The notes beneath the pieces are model-generated. The model was not told where the DNA came from. It worked only from the letters and a program-made list of their open reading frames with translations, and made no database searches. Shown here piece by piece: positions 40,962 through 48,942 of a stretch of 51,409 nt of DNA. The stretch spans positions 1-51,409 of the forward strand of contig DUQP01000052.1 of assembly GCA_012837735.1 (NCBI GenBank), given 5' to 3'. This stretch comes from Bacillota bacterium (GTDB lineage: Bacteria > Bacillota > Sulfobacillia > UBA3575 > DUQP01). The position numbers were made by a program, and so were the translations under genes. Every line of letters starts with the position of its first letter. The first letter of the stretch is position 1.

Positions 40962-41999
40962 CTACCCATTAGCTTCAATTTCTTGGACAACAATTTCCGC
41001 CAAGTCGTGAAAACACTTTGGTCGTTCACGAATAATGCGAGTACTAGCTCTTCTTACCATGACCCGTTCATCTTCATTTAAGTACTCGGCGGGTGATTTG
41101 CCATCTACCCGCGCCAACATCATCAGGCCCAGCTCACGACAGGTGTTTTCCTCCATCCAATCGGCGGGGAAGACCGTGACTGCCTCTAAATAAGCGGTAC
41201 CCATCTGCCGGAAGGCCTCCAACATGTCTTCCTGGGCTGATTTGACGTGCACTGCTTTCAACAGCAAATGGTTTAAGAGAAATGCCGTATCGAAACTGGG
41301 GTTACCGATGTGGGCCACTTCGCCGTCCAAGAGCCAGATCTTTTTCCGATCCGGGAATAAGAGGATATTTTTCGGACTATAATCTCCGTGTACCAGTACG
41401 CCTTTTTTGACCAGCACGCGGTTGATCTCCGTGCGGATTTCCTGTTCCAGTTCCGGATGGCGGCGGGCGATGGTTTCGAAATATGGGTCTACCCGGCAAT
41501 CGATAAATCTCTGTTGATAGTCAAATCGTTCTAAAATGGCTTGGTTACCGTAGGTCTCATTGTGGAGTCTAGCTAAGAGCTGAGCTACCAAGCGGGCTAA
41601 ATCCCTGTCTACCTGGCCAGACAGCAATAATTCCTTCCACATCTTTGAGCCATCTGGGGCATGTTCCATGGCAAAGAGGCAGTTTTCCTCATCTTCAAAT
41701 ACCACGGCCGGTGCGTAATCATCCCCCAGGAGGGTAAGGATCAGCTTCAAGTAGTCTTTTTCCACATTGGCTCGCTCCGGATCAATGAACCAGTCGTCTT
41801 TGACGCGCAGTTTGTGCAGGGCCTGTTTCACGACAATTGCGCCGCGCTGTGATACGACGCGAAAGACGTCGTTGGAAACGCCACCGCCCAAAGCAACGAT
41901 CGTAGCGTCTTCGTTGGTTTCCAGGTAACCGATTTGTTCCAGATATTCCCGCAGTTTGTTGGCGTCGTTATCAATGGTAAATACTGTGGCCACCCCCAA
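40962..41999 (-). CDS. APH-fold small-molecule kinase (phosphotransferase family), copy 1
   Basis: A 345-residue protein-kinase-like phosphotransferase. LGGGVSNDVFRV (38-49) is the nucleotide loop, K58 in VVKQAL is the ATP lysine, HGDYSPKNIL (204-213) is the Brenner/catalytic motif with D206, and LLDGEVAHIG (224-232) replaces the usual DFE/DWE metal motif. Relatives phosphorylate methylthioribose, choline, homoserine or aminoglycosides; substrate unknown. It is closely similar along its length to the protein at 44153-45223. TTG 41999 gives this length; GTG 41993 is where similarity to copy 2 starts, and neither has a good ribosome binding site. It leads the operon kinase-enolase paralogue-decarboxylase. 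Confidence 0.82.
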   Translation of the reverse strand: MGVATVFTIDNDANKLREYLEQIGYLETNEDATIVALGGGVSNDVFRVVSQRGAIVVKQALHKLRVKDDWFIDPERANVEKDYLKLILTLLGDDYAPAVVFEDEENCLFAMEHAPDGSKMWKELLLSGQVDRDLARLVAQLLARLHNETYGNQAILERFDYQQRFIDCRVDPYFETIARRHPELEQEIRTEINRVLVKKGVLVHGDYSPKNILLFPDRKKIWLLDGEVAHIGNPSFDTAFLLNHLLLKAVHVKSAQEDMLEAFRQMGTAYLEAVTVFPADWMEENTCRELGLMMLARVDGKSPAEYLNEDERVMVRRASTRIIRERPKCFHDLAEIVVQEIEANG

Positions 42000-42150
42000 T
42001 TGCGATATCTAAAATACTTTAATTCCCCATTTGCAGGACAATTTCCTTGTTGGGTGATTGTCACAAAAAATGTAGCAGGAATAACCCGCAGACTGGAGAA
42101 GATTGATAACGTATGCCCAAAATTAACATGCTTTGGAAGGATGTGAGCAA

Positions 42151-43005
42151 GTGTCTAGTTTTGAAAAACCACGTGGGAGCCAAGAAAACATCAAGCACGC
42201 CCGCCAGATCGAAGAGCATCTGCGTATTTCTACCTTGCCAGTCGGCGTCAAATTCTATAAAAAGGGTGAAGAAATACCAGATGGAGTGGGGGAAAAGCCG
42301 GACTTCAAAGGGACATTCTGCCAGTTCGTCTCCCATGCACGTTATGAACGATGCCAGATCCGCAAGAACTATCTGTTAGAGCGCCGGCACATTACATGCC
42401 CGTTCGCACCGGGACTGCTTGGTTTTGAGGAATGGACCGGTCATGTAGTGACGGGTGAACATATGGGTGGGGTGCACTTCGAAAATGCCGAAGCAGCACG
42501 CAAGTCTCTACTCGGCGTTCCGCGGGTAGAACCGTTTACCATGCAGGCAGTACTGGTTGGGCCTTTGTATGATTTGACGGTTGAACCGGATATCATCATG
42601 TTCGCCGTGGTGCCGGGGATGACGAACAAAGTCCTGGATGGACAGATGTGGAACAGCGGGGAACCAAAACACATAGTCTACTACAACGTGGCCGGGATTT
42701 GTGGGTCTGGTGCTGCCCAGGCCTACATCAACAACGACCTGTTTATCTCTTTCCCATGCCACGGTGGGCGGCGAATTGGTCTATTCACGGACACCGAGTT
42801 GTTGGTGGCACTGAATGCCGGGTTCTTTGACGAGTGGGTACTGGGCATGGAAAAATCTTATGCCAGCGGTCATTCGTACCCGGTAGGCCATATGTTGCGG
42901 CCAAATCCACCGCTCCCGCCGCATTTTAAAATTGTGGCATGGCCCGATAAAATCATGCCGCTCGGGGAGTGGGAACGGCAGCAAGACGAGAAACGGAAAG
43001 CCTAA
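42151..43005 (+). CDS. DUF169 family protein, second copy
   Basis: A 284-residue protein of the DUF169 family, divergent from the kinase gene. It shows STLPVGVKFYKKGEE, three conserved cysteines in GTFCQFVSHARYERC and HITCPFAPGLLGF, then EPDIIMFAVVPGMTNKVLDG, GICGSGAAQAYINNDLFI and FPCHGGRRIGLFTDTELL. Compared with the 26253-27032 protein it has extra cysteines near the N-terminus and a longer C-terminus, so the two are paralogues rather than recent duplicates. GTG 42151 follows AAGGATG with 7-nt spacing; TTG 42133 is an alternative. Function unknown; the conserved Cys suggest a metal or redox site, which is inference. Confidence 0.8.
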   Translation: MSSFEKPRGSQENIKHARQIEEHLRISTLPVGVKFYKKGEEIPDGVGEKPDFKGTFCQFVSHARYERCQIRKNYLLERRHITCPFAPGLLGFEEWTGHVVTGEHMGGVHFENAEAARKSLLGVPRVEPFTMQAVLVGPLYDLTVEPDIIMFAVVPGMTNKVLDGQMWNSGEPKHIVYYNVAGICGSGAAQAYINNDLFISFPCHGGRRIGLFTDTELLVALNAGFFDEWVLGMEKSYASGHSYPVGHMLRPNPPLPPHFKIVAWPDKIMPLGEWERQQDEKRKA

Positions 43006-43095
43006 ACATATCACGGTTAGGATCAATTTTCGATATTATTACGTAAACTATCTATGAACCTTCCTAGGGAGGTTGAAAGAGAAGTTCCTCCCTTC

Positions 43096-44017
43096 TCACC
43101 GAACGGCCCCCGGACTCTCGGGGGCCGTTTGTTGTATCTGACACACCAAATAAACTCCCACCAGGATGAACAATCGCCCACCAGGTGGTAGCTACCGATG
43201 GCTTCATGCAGAAAGAGGTAGGAAAGGATTGCCGTGGTGATCGGCATCAGGTTGGAAAAGATCCCGGCGCGACTGGCGCCGATTGCCTGCACGCCGCGAT
43301 CCAAAACAAAAATGCCGTGAAGGAAGCAAAAAGACCGATATATACCAGGCTGAAGAACCCTGCTGTAGATATCCCCGGCACAGGATAGCGAGTCATTTCC
43401 CAGGTTGCCAGCGGAACCAACATGATGATTCCAATTATGGTGGCGTAATAAGTGGCTACCAGGGGCGTATAACGTTGCATGACGTATTTACCCAGTACAG
43501 AATAGACTGTCCAAGTGGCCGCTGCCAGGATCATCAACAGATCTCCAGTATTGAATTGGAGCGTGTACAATGCTTGCCATGATCCGCGCGTAATAACTGC
43601 GGTGGCACCGAAAATGGAAACCAATAAACCGACTAATTGGCGGGCAGTTGTCTGCTCGCCAAGCGTGAAGCGGGAAACAAGCACAATCAAAGCAGGCGTC
43701 AAAGCGTGCACCAAAGCAGCATTAATGGCAGTGGTGTAAGAGAAAGATAGATATACCAAAGTGTTGAAGCCAAAGACGCCCGTGGTGGCCAAAACGCCGG
43801 CAGATCCCGTTTAGCTAATGGTTTTTTTCTCTGTACCTTTTCGTGCCTGGTAACGCACAGCCATGAAAAGTGCCAGAGCGGCAATGCTAAAACGGATTAG
43901 ACTGATCGTGCCAGGAGGCAATTCTTGCACAACGATGCCTTTCGCCAAAATGAAATTACCGCTCCCAAAAAGAGGTGTCATGGTTAGAAAAAAGTACGGT
44001 GATGTCCAAAACCGCAA
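43096..44017 (-). pseudogene. EamA/DMT-family transporter, broken by several frameshifts
   Basis: Pieces of one ten-helix EamA transporter lie in order on the minus strand but in different frames. The N-terminal piece (SPYFFLTMTPLFGSGNFILA) ends at TAA 43811-43813, next to an A7/T7 run at 43824-43830; the frame there should read LAKRDLPA. The middle piece restarts in the first frame (GVFGFNTLVYLSFSYTTAIN) to about 43300, where one G seems missing (FLFW then DRGVQAIGASRAGIF in the next frame). A third shift near 43170 is needed to reach LFILVGVYLV and the TGA at 43096. Four one-base changes in 0.9 kb indicate a real pseudogene. An exporter between two kinase genes probably once served the locus. 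Confidence 0.8.
43103..43128 (+). terminator. Hairpin after the second DUF169 gene
   Basis: ACGGCCCCCG (43103-43112) pairs with CGGGGGCCGT (43119-43128), followed on the plus strand by TTGTTGT. It also lies in the last codons of the broken transporter gene on the other strand. Confidence 0.55.
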
Positions 44018-44152
44018 TTAACAACACCCCCATGGCGACGTTGAACACATTTTCTGTCCTGGCAGCGGAAATCCTTTTTGGGTCGTTTTCAGCAGGTTTT
44101 TGTCGTCTGATGTAAAAATGTTTTAAAAAAAGGCCCGGCAAATGACCAACTA

Positions 44153-45223
44153 ATGGTGCAACTGACAATCCCACTAAGGAGGGTGGTAGCAATTTTTCGC
44201 ATTGACAACAACGCTGAAAACTTACGCGCCTATCTTTTTCAATCCGGATATCTTAAAGAAGGAGAACAGCATGAGATAACCCCATTGGGGGGCGGAGTTT
44301 CAAATGATGTATTCAAGGTGATGTCCGATCGCGGCGCAGTAGTGTTTAAGCAGGCTTTGCCGCAGCTGCGCGTGAAAGATGATTGGTTTGTGGAGCCAGA
44401 TCGGGCCAATATTGAAAAAGATTATTTGAAGCTAATCCGAGATTTGTTGGGTCCCAAATATGCCCCGCGCGTAGTTTGGGAAGATGAAGAAAACTATTTG
44501 TTTGCGATGGAATTTGCACCACCTGGGTCCGAGATGTGGAAGGCGCAACTATTACGTGGCGAAGTGGATTTCTCAGTTGCCGAACAAGTGGCCCAGATTC
44601 TAGCGGTCATGCACAATCGCACATATGAGAATGAAGCTGTGGTGCAGCATTTTGACAATCAGCAACGCTTCATCGATCTGCGCGTTGATCCTTATTTTGA
44701 AACGATTGCCCGTCGCCATCCGGAACTGGAGCGAGAGATCCGAGCTGAAATAAATCGCATCTTGACCTTGCGGAAAACATTGGTACACGGGGACTATAGT
44801 CCCAAAAACATCCTGGTCACACCTGGTGCGGAGCAAATTTGGCTGTTGGACGGCGAAGTGGCCCATATCGGCGACCCGACCTTTGATACGGGTTTCCTGC
44901 TTAACCACCTGTTATTGAAGGCAGTGCACATGCCGGCCGTCAGTGAGCGCCTGTTTGAAGCATTCTTGCGGATGGGCCGCAGCTATCTGGAAACGATCAG
45001 CGTCTTTGCACCGGATTGGATTGAAGAAAATACCTGCCGGGAGTTAGGTCTATTGCTTTTAGCCCGCGTAGATGGCAAGTCGCCGGCCGAGTACCTGACG
45101 GAGGCGGATCGGGCCATCATCCGCACGGCCAGCACCCGCATTATCAGAGAGCAGCCGGTGCGGTTTGGCGACTTAGTGGATGTGTTGCAAACCGAAGTAC
45201 AGCGCGCCCGGCAAACAAACTAA
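44153..45223 (+). CDS. APH-fold small-molecule kinase (phosphotransferase family), copy 2
   Basis: A 356-residue paralogue of the kinase at 40962-41999, similar over its whole length. LGGGVSNDVFKV, VVFKQAL (ATP lysine), HGDYSPKNIL and LLDGEVAHIGDPTFDTGFLL are all kept, so both copies should be active on related substrates. The start is unclear. ATG 44153 has no ribosome binding site. AAGGAGG at 44176-44182 touches the in-frame GTG 44183 and stands 9 nt before an in-frame ATT (44192), and similarity to copy 1 begins at GTG 44183. The histidine phosphatase gene follows closely, suggesting a shared transcript. It is divergent from the broken EamA gene. Confidence 0.82.
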   Translation: MVQLTIPLRRVVAIFRIDNNAENLRAYLFQSGYLKEGEQHEITPLGGGVSNDVFKVMSDRGAVVFKQALPQLRVKDDWFVEPDRANIEKDYLKLIRDLLGPKYAPRVVWEDEENYLFAMEFAPPGSEMWKAQLLRGEVDFSVAEQVAQILAVMHNRTYENEAVVQHFDNQQRFIDLRVDPYFETIARRHPELEREIRAEINRILTLRKTLVHGDYSPKNILVTPGAEQIWLLDGEVAHIGDPTFDTGFLLNHLLLKAVHMPAVSERLFEAFLRMGRSYLETISVFAPDWIEENTCRELGLLLLARVDGKSPAEYLTEADRAIIRTASTRIIREQPVRFGDLVDVLQTEVQRARQTN

Positions 45224-45244
45224 GGACGGTGTCCATGGTGCGGG

Positions 45245-45952
45245 GTGCGCTGCATCCCGCGCTTGTTTTATGTTGCAATTTGTGCGGATGGGCGTGCAGA
45301 TAGGGGGTGCATCCCAATCGGAATAGTGTATATCACCAGACATGGGGAAACGGATTGGAATCATGCCGGCCGTATTCAGGGCCACACGGATGTGCCGTTA
45401 AATGACTTGGGTCGGGCCCAGGGTGAAGCCCTGGCCCGTCGTTTGGTTGAGTTCAACTTCGATGTCATTTATAGCAGTGACTTGCGCAGAGCCCGCGAAA
45501 CCGCTGAAATGGTAGCAAAACAGCAAAGGCAACCTGTTCCCCTAATTGAAACGCCAGAACTGCGCGAGATCTGCTATGGGGCCTGGGAAGGCTTAACAGT
45601 CGCCCAGGTGCGGGAACGATACGCGGAAGACTTGGCCTCCTGGTCCCAGGGGGCTCGCCTGGGCAACCCGACAGAAGGAGAATCGTTTACCCGTGTCATG
45701 GGCCGGGCAGGGCGCGTGTGTAAAGAAGCGGCAAAAAAGGAAATGGCCTTAATCGTAACCCACGGTGGTGCTTTACATGCTATTTTGTGCCATGTTTTGG
45801 GCATTCCTCCTCACCTGCGGGCCCGTTTCATGACTGGAAACTGCGCTCTGACGGCAATTGACTGGCCCGCCGGGCGGGACCCTTGCCTGGTGTTGTTGAA
45901 TGATTCCTGCCATTTGCGGGATATTGAGGTATCTAGCCCCACGATTCTGTGA
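45245..45952 (+). CDS. Histidine phosphatase family protein (CobC/GpmB-like)
   Basis: A phosphoglycerate-mutase-like phosphatase. The phosphohistidine motif is TRHGETDWN, with YSSDLRRARETAEM, the acid-base glutamate in LREICYGAWEGLT and the second histidine in IVTHGGALHAIL. Candidate substrates are alpha-ribazole phosphate or another small phosphoester. The family normally starts about five residues before RHGE. Here GTG 45326 (VYITRHGE) has its purine-rich AGGGGG (45302-45307) 18 nt away, while ATC codons at 45311 and 45317 are closer; GTG 45245 gives the longest form (235 residues) with an unlikely extension. It is likely cotranscribed with kinase copy 2, which suggests opposing kinase and phosphatase steps. 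Confidence 0.85.
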   Translation: MRCIPRLFYVAICADGRADRGCIPIGIVYITRHGETDWNHAGRIQGHTDVPLNDLGRAQGEALARRLVEFNFDVIYSSDLRRARETAEMVAKQQRQPVPLIETPELREICYGAWEGLTVAQVRERYAEDLASWSQGARLGNPTEGESFTRVMGRAGRVCKEAAKKEMALIVTHGGALHAILCHVLGIPPHLRARFMTGNCALTAIDWPAGRDPCLVLLNDSCHLRDIEVSSPTIL

Positions 45953-46032
45953 GCGGCTCCATTTCAAGTTAGGCCTCATTTTATGCCAGCGACGCACATA
46001 ACAATTACCATCACCGATAAGGAGGCAGGTCC

Positions 46033-46284
46033 ATGGGTATGAACATGGAGATCCTGGGCGTATCCGGTGTGGCCTTGATTGTTGGTTTTGTGCAGCTGGC
46101 GAAAAAGATCGGTTTTCCGTCCCAGTTTGCTGGTCTACTATCACTATTACTGGGTATAGTCCTCTCTTTCTCTTTTAAATTGTTCCAGGATACATTCACA
46201 TTTCAGACTCTCCTGCTTGGTCTGGCGCTCGGCTTATCGGCATCGGGGCTGTATAGTACCACAAAACACACCCTAAAAGGTTGA
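46033..46284 (+). CDS. Small holin-like membrane protein
   Basis: An 83-residue protein with three hydrophobic segments: EILGVSGVALIVGFVQLA, FAGLLSLLLGIVLSFSF and TLLLGLALGLSASGLY, separated by short charged loops (KKIGFPS, KLFQDTF). The size, the segment layout and the basic C-terminus (TTKHTLKG) resemble phage holins of Firmicutes. No other phage gene lies near, so it may be a domesticated holin or an unrelated small membrane protein. ATG 46033 has AAGGAGG at 46019-46025, a very good site. A terminator follows, so it is not simply cotranscribed with the glucosaminidase gene behind it. Confidence 0.6.
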   Translation: MGMNMEILGVSGVALIVGFVQLAKKIGFPSQFAGLLSLLLGIVLSFSFKLFQDTFTFQTLLLGLALGLSASGLYSTTKHTLKG

Positions 46285-46294
46285 TCGGTCTGAC

Positions 46295-46323
46295 AAAAAA
46301 GGCGCACCTGGTGCGCTTTTTTG
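46295..46323 (+). terminator. Terminator after the holin-like gene
   Basis: AAAAAAGGCGCAC pairs with GTGCGCTTTTTT around a 3-nt loop, ending in six T. Confidence 0.87.
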
Positions 46324-46362
46324 TCATTCAGCACCGGAACGAAGGATATATTTTGTTTTGTG

Positions 46363-46397
46363 CAGAATTGTCTATCGTCTTATCCAGAATTATCTAT
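46363..46397. promoter_or_regulatory. Direct repeat, possible operator
   Basis: CAGAATTGTCTAT (46363-46375) and CAGAATTATCTAT (46385-46397): a 13-mer with one mismatch, spaced 22 nt start to start, i.e. two helical turns. It lies 25 bp before the ATG of the secreted glucosaminidase gene, between its ribosome binding site and the upstream terminator. Confidence 0.5.
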
Positions 46398-46421
46398 TGG
46401 CAAACACATAGGAGGGTAAAA

Positions 46422-47375
46422 ATGCGCTTTATTAGTCTAGTTATGCCAATCATAATGACAATTATTTTTGCCGCCGGTCCAGTGTTAGCTGCTGATTTGA
46501 GTGTGCGAATGGCGGGGGAAGAATTGACTTTGGACAGGCCCCCGGTAATCATGGACGGAACCACCTTGGTGCCTGTGCGCCCTTTAGCGGAAGCCCTGGG
46601 GGCGACGGTGGGGTGGGAACAGGAGATACAACGGGTTACCATTACTAACGGCAAAGATTTCGTAACACTGCAGATCGGACAAGCCCAAGCACAGGTAAAT
46701 GGCCAAGAGGTCACATTGAGAAAACCCGCTTTAGTGATGGCCGGGCGGACAATGGTGCCATTGCGGTTTGTGGGGGAGGCTTTAGCCTGCCAGGTGCATT
46801 ATGATGAGGCGGAACAGACGATTTATGTAGAACCAGGACGGGAGATGGGAGCGCCTGGGGAATCTGCCAATTTGACCCCTATCTGTGGGGAACCGGCCGT
46901 CTCGCTGGTTCAAGCAGAAGAATGGCTGGCAAAGCGTGCTCCGCAGTACGTTCACCTCGTCGCGTTATATTGGTCAATTGCACCAAAATATGGCGTGCGC
47001 CCGGATGTGGCGCTGGCACAGGCTTGTAAAGAGACGGGCTTTTTCCGCTTCACCGGCGTCGTGCAACCGGAACAGAATAACTTTTGCGGCCTCGGGGCAA
47101 CAGGACCGGACAATCCGGGCGCATGCTTTCCGGACCCGGCAACAGGGGTGGAAGCACACATTCAGCACCTATATGCCTATGCCACAGATGGGCCACTGCC
47201 GGAGGGGACAGATCTGGTTGACCCGCGCTTTCGTCATGTGCGGCGGGGCAGCGCCTGCTATGTTGAACACCTGGGCGCGGGAGAGAACCCAACCGGCGTG
47301 GGCTGGGCTTATCCAGGCATAGATTATGGTCAATCGATTGTCAGCCGGTATTTGCATGCCATGTTGGGTAAATAG
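46422..47375 (+). CDS. Secreted stalk-domain / glucosaminidase-type peptidoglycan hydrolase
   Basis: A 317-residue exported protein. Residues 1-22 are a signal peptide (LVMPIIMTIIFAAGPVLAA). Residues about 25-140 are a copper-amine-oxidase N-terminal (stalk) domain: DRPPVIMDGTTLVPVRPLAE, then PALVMAGRTMVPLRFVGEAL. Residues about 170-315 are a mannosyl-glycoprotein endo-beta-N-acetylglucosaminidase-like domain: ALAQACKETGFFRFTGVVQP, NNFCGLGATG and GVEAHIQHLYAYA, with the glutamate of CKETGFF as likely catalytic acid. It should bind and cut cell-wall glycan. ATG 46422 with GGAGGG at 46411-46416 is chosen; the open frame to 46281 crosses the terminator. Confidence 0.85.
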   Translation: MRFISLVMPIIMTIIFAAGPVLAADLSVRMAGEELTLDRPPVIMDGTTLVPVRPLAEALGATVGWEQEIQRVTITNGKDFVTLQIGQAQAQVNGQEVTLRKPALVMAGRTMVPLRFVGEALACQVHYDEAEQTIYVEPGREMGAPGESANLTPICGEPAVSLVQAEEWLAKRAPQYVHLVALYWSIAPKYGVRPDVALAQACKETGFFRFTGVVQPEQNNFCGLGATGPDNPGACFPDPATGVEAHIQHLYAYATDGPLPEGTDLVDPRFRHVRRGSACYVEHLGAGENPTGVGWAYPGIDYGQSIVSRYLHAMLGK

Positions 47376-47442
47376 CAGGAAAAAGGCGAACAATGACGAA
47401 GATTAAAAACCAAATATTGCCATTAAGGCGGTGATGATCTCC

Positions 47443-47898
47443 ATGTTCAAGAGATTGGTCGCAATTTGTCTGGGAATGCTGTTAGTAGTAGCTATGGCCG
47501 GCCCGGTGATGGCCGGCAATGTGGTTAAGCACAAAGAAGTGATTGACACTACGGGAATTGTTTTCGATGCCCCCAACCCTGTGACCGGTGGTTTTATCAC
47601 CCTAAGCGGCGACCTGACCATTCGCGAGCACATGGTCTTCGACAAGAACGGCCAGCTGAAAAAGTACAGTCATCATGTGCATGGTTTGCTGAGTGGAGTA
47701 GACTCCGTCAGTGGTGAGGTTTACAAGATCCCCTTCAATGATAACTACACCGCGATCACTAAGAACAACGTTTGCCATGAGGTAAATATCGTGCGTTTAA
47801 TATCCAAGGGCTCGAGCTACAACGTTTTTTTGAAATATCATTTGCAACAGGTAGGGAGCAAGCTCCTCTTTGAAGTGGTAAAGATTGAGGTCAGGTAG
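47443..47898 (+). CDS. Small secreted protein of unknown function
   Basis: A 151-residue protein with a signal peptide (residues 1-25, LVAICLGMLLVVAMAGPVMA) and a mature part of about 126 residues rich in beta strands (GFITLSGDLTIREHMVFDKN, KKYSHHVHGLLSGV, HEVNIVRLISKGSSYNVFLK). No family is recognised. ATG 47443 is preferred because it begins the signal peptide and has AAGGCGGTGATG before it; GTG 47431 and ATG 47434 are alternatives. It follows the glucosaminidase gene by 67 nt and may be cotranscribed. A strong terminator closes it. Confidence 0.6.
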   Translation: MFKRLVAICLGMLLVVAMAGPVMAGNVVKHKEVIDTTGIVFDAPNPVTGGFITLSGDLTIREHMVFDKNGQLKKYSHHVHGLLSGVDSVSGEVYKIPFNDNYTAITKNNVCHEVNIVRLISKGSSYNVFLKYHLQQVGSKLLFEVVKIEVR

Positions 47899-47914
47899 GG
47901 GACGAAGGAAAAAA

Positions 47915-47948
47915 GGCTGCCCCAAGCGTCTGGGGCAGCCCTCTTTTT
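47915..47948 (+). terminator. Terminator after the small secreted-protein gene
   Basis: GGCTGCCCCA (47915-47924) pairs with TGGGGCAGCC (47931-47940), then CTCTTTTTTT. Its left flank AAAAAGG also lets it serve the convergent hydratase gene. Confidence 0.88.
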
Positions 47949-48746
47949 TTATACGAAGCGGGTAGTGACGGAGCCGAGCTCAGCAAAGCGGACTGTGAAG
48001 ACATCGCCCTTAGCAGCTGGCAAAGCGGCCGTTAAGGCGCCTGACAGGACAACTTCGCCGGCCTTGAGGGGAACGCCATAAGCGCCCAGCTTATTTGCCA
48101 ACCATGCGATCGCGATGGCCGGGTTACCAAGGACAGCAGCGCCGGTAGCGGTGGCGATCACTTCCCCGTTTTTCTCGAACACACCGCCCAGGGTGGTCAT
48201 ATCAATTTCTGCCGGATTAGTGAGTTCGGTGCCCAAAACATAGAGAGCTGCTCCGGCATTATCGGAAATGGTATCCCGGACTGTCAGCTTCGTCCAGTCC
48301 CGATAACGGTTATCAATTACTTCCATGGATGGGAAAATCGCTTCCGTGGCGCGCAATACGTCGATCTGGTTGAGGCCAGGTCCTTGCAGGTCTTCTTTCA
48401 GCAGGAAAGCGATTTCCATTTCCACTCTTGGTTGAATAAGAGTGCTCATAGGGATTCCTTCCCCGGGGAAGTAGCCCATATCGTCCAGCAAATGTCCGTA
48501 GTCCGGTTCGTCAACATTCAAAAGTTCCTGCATGGCTTTGCTGGTCAGGCCGACTTTTTTGCCGATGATGCGGCTGCCGTTTTTGACGCGCCTGTCAATG
48601 TTGACCATCTGCATGGCATAAGCATCCTCCACGGTCACATCCGGGTAGAGCTCCGTCAAAAACGTGTCAAGATTAGTGGCTGTGTCTGCGGCCTGATAAA
48701 CCTTTTCGGCCAGTTCCATTAACTCTGGTGCAAGTTCCTTGCGCAT
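47949..48746 (-). CDS. 2-keto-4-pentenoate hydratase / 4-oxalocrotonate decarboxylase family
   Basis: A 265-residue MhpD/DmpE/DmpH-like enzyme. The fold signature includes YAMQMVNIDRRVKNGSRIIG, KKVGLTSKAMQELLNV, RVEMEIAFLLKEDLQGP (metal-binding glutamates), YRDWTKLTVRDTISDNAGAA and AIAWLANKLGAYGVPLKAGE. The family hydrates 2-hydroxypentadienoate or decarboxylates 4-oxalocrotonate in meta-cleavage of aromatics; no other meta-cleavage gene is in view, so the substrate is open. ATG 48746 follows AGGAGGGAG. Its own promoter lies just upstream. Confidence 0.9.
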   Translation of the reverse strand: MRKELAPELMELAEKVYQAADTATNLDTFLTELYPDVTVEDAYAMQMVNIDRRVKNGSRIIGKKVGLTSKAMQELLNVDEPDYGHLLDDMGYFPGEGIPMSTLIQPRVEMEIAFLLKEDLQGPGLNQIDVLRATEAIFPSMEVIDNRYRDWTKLTVRDTISDNAGAALYVLGTELTNPAEIDMTTLGGVFEKNGEVIATATGAAVLGNPAIAIAWLANKLGAYGVPLKAGEVVLSGALTAALPAAKGDVFTVRFAELGSVTTRFV

Positions 48747-48778
48747 GTTCTCCCTCCTAAAAGAAATAGCTTGTCTTA

Positions 48779-48787
48779 ATTATAACA
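48779..48787 (-). promoter_or_regulatory. Extended -10 promoter of the hydratase gene
   Basis: On the minus strand TGTTATAAT (48787 to 48779) is an extended -10 element, about 32 bp before the hydratase ATG. No good -35 box is seen, which extended -10 promoters often lack. Confidence 0.5.
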
Positions 48788-48860
48788 GATTTGTTGCCAT
48801 TCCTCACCATGAGGCATGGGCCAAAAAAGATTTGGGCATTTTTTTGAAGATAGCAGGCAT

Positions 48861-48888
48861 TTGACCATAAAAGGTCGTATGTCTTAAT
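48861..48888 (+). promoter_or_regulatory. Possible promoter of the acyl-CoA dehydrogenase gene
   Basis: TTGACC at 48861-48866 and CTTAAT at 48883-48888, spacer 16. A GACC/GGTC inverted repeat (48863-48876) overlaps it and could be a weak operator. Moderate match only. Confidence 0.35.
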
Positions 48889-48942
48889 AGCTAAATCCAG
48901 TCTACAGCCACTTGCGGGCGGAAAGTCAAAGGAGGGTTTTGT

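Noticed and set aside
43096-44017. Two separate small transporter genes
   Set aside because: The pieces are consecutive parts of one EamA protein in different frames, so a pseudogene is the simpler reading.
46281-46421. N-terminal extension of the stalk-domain hydrolase
   Set aside because: It would span the terminator at 46295-46323, while ATG 46422 has a strong ribosome binding site and begins a signal peptide.
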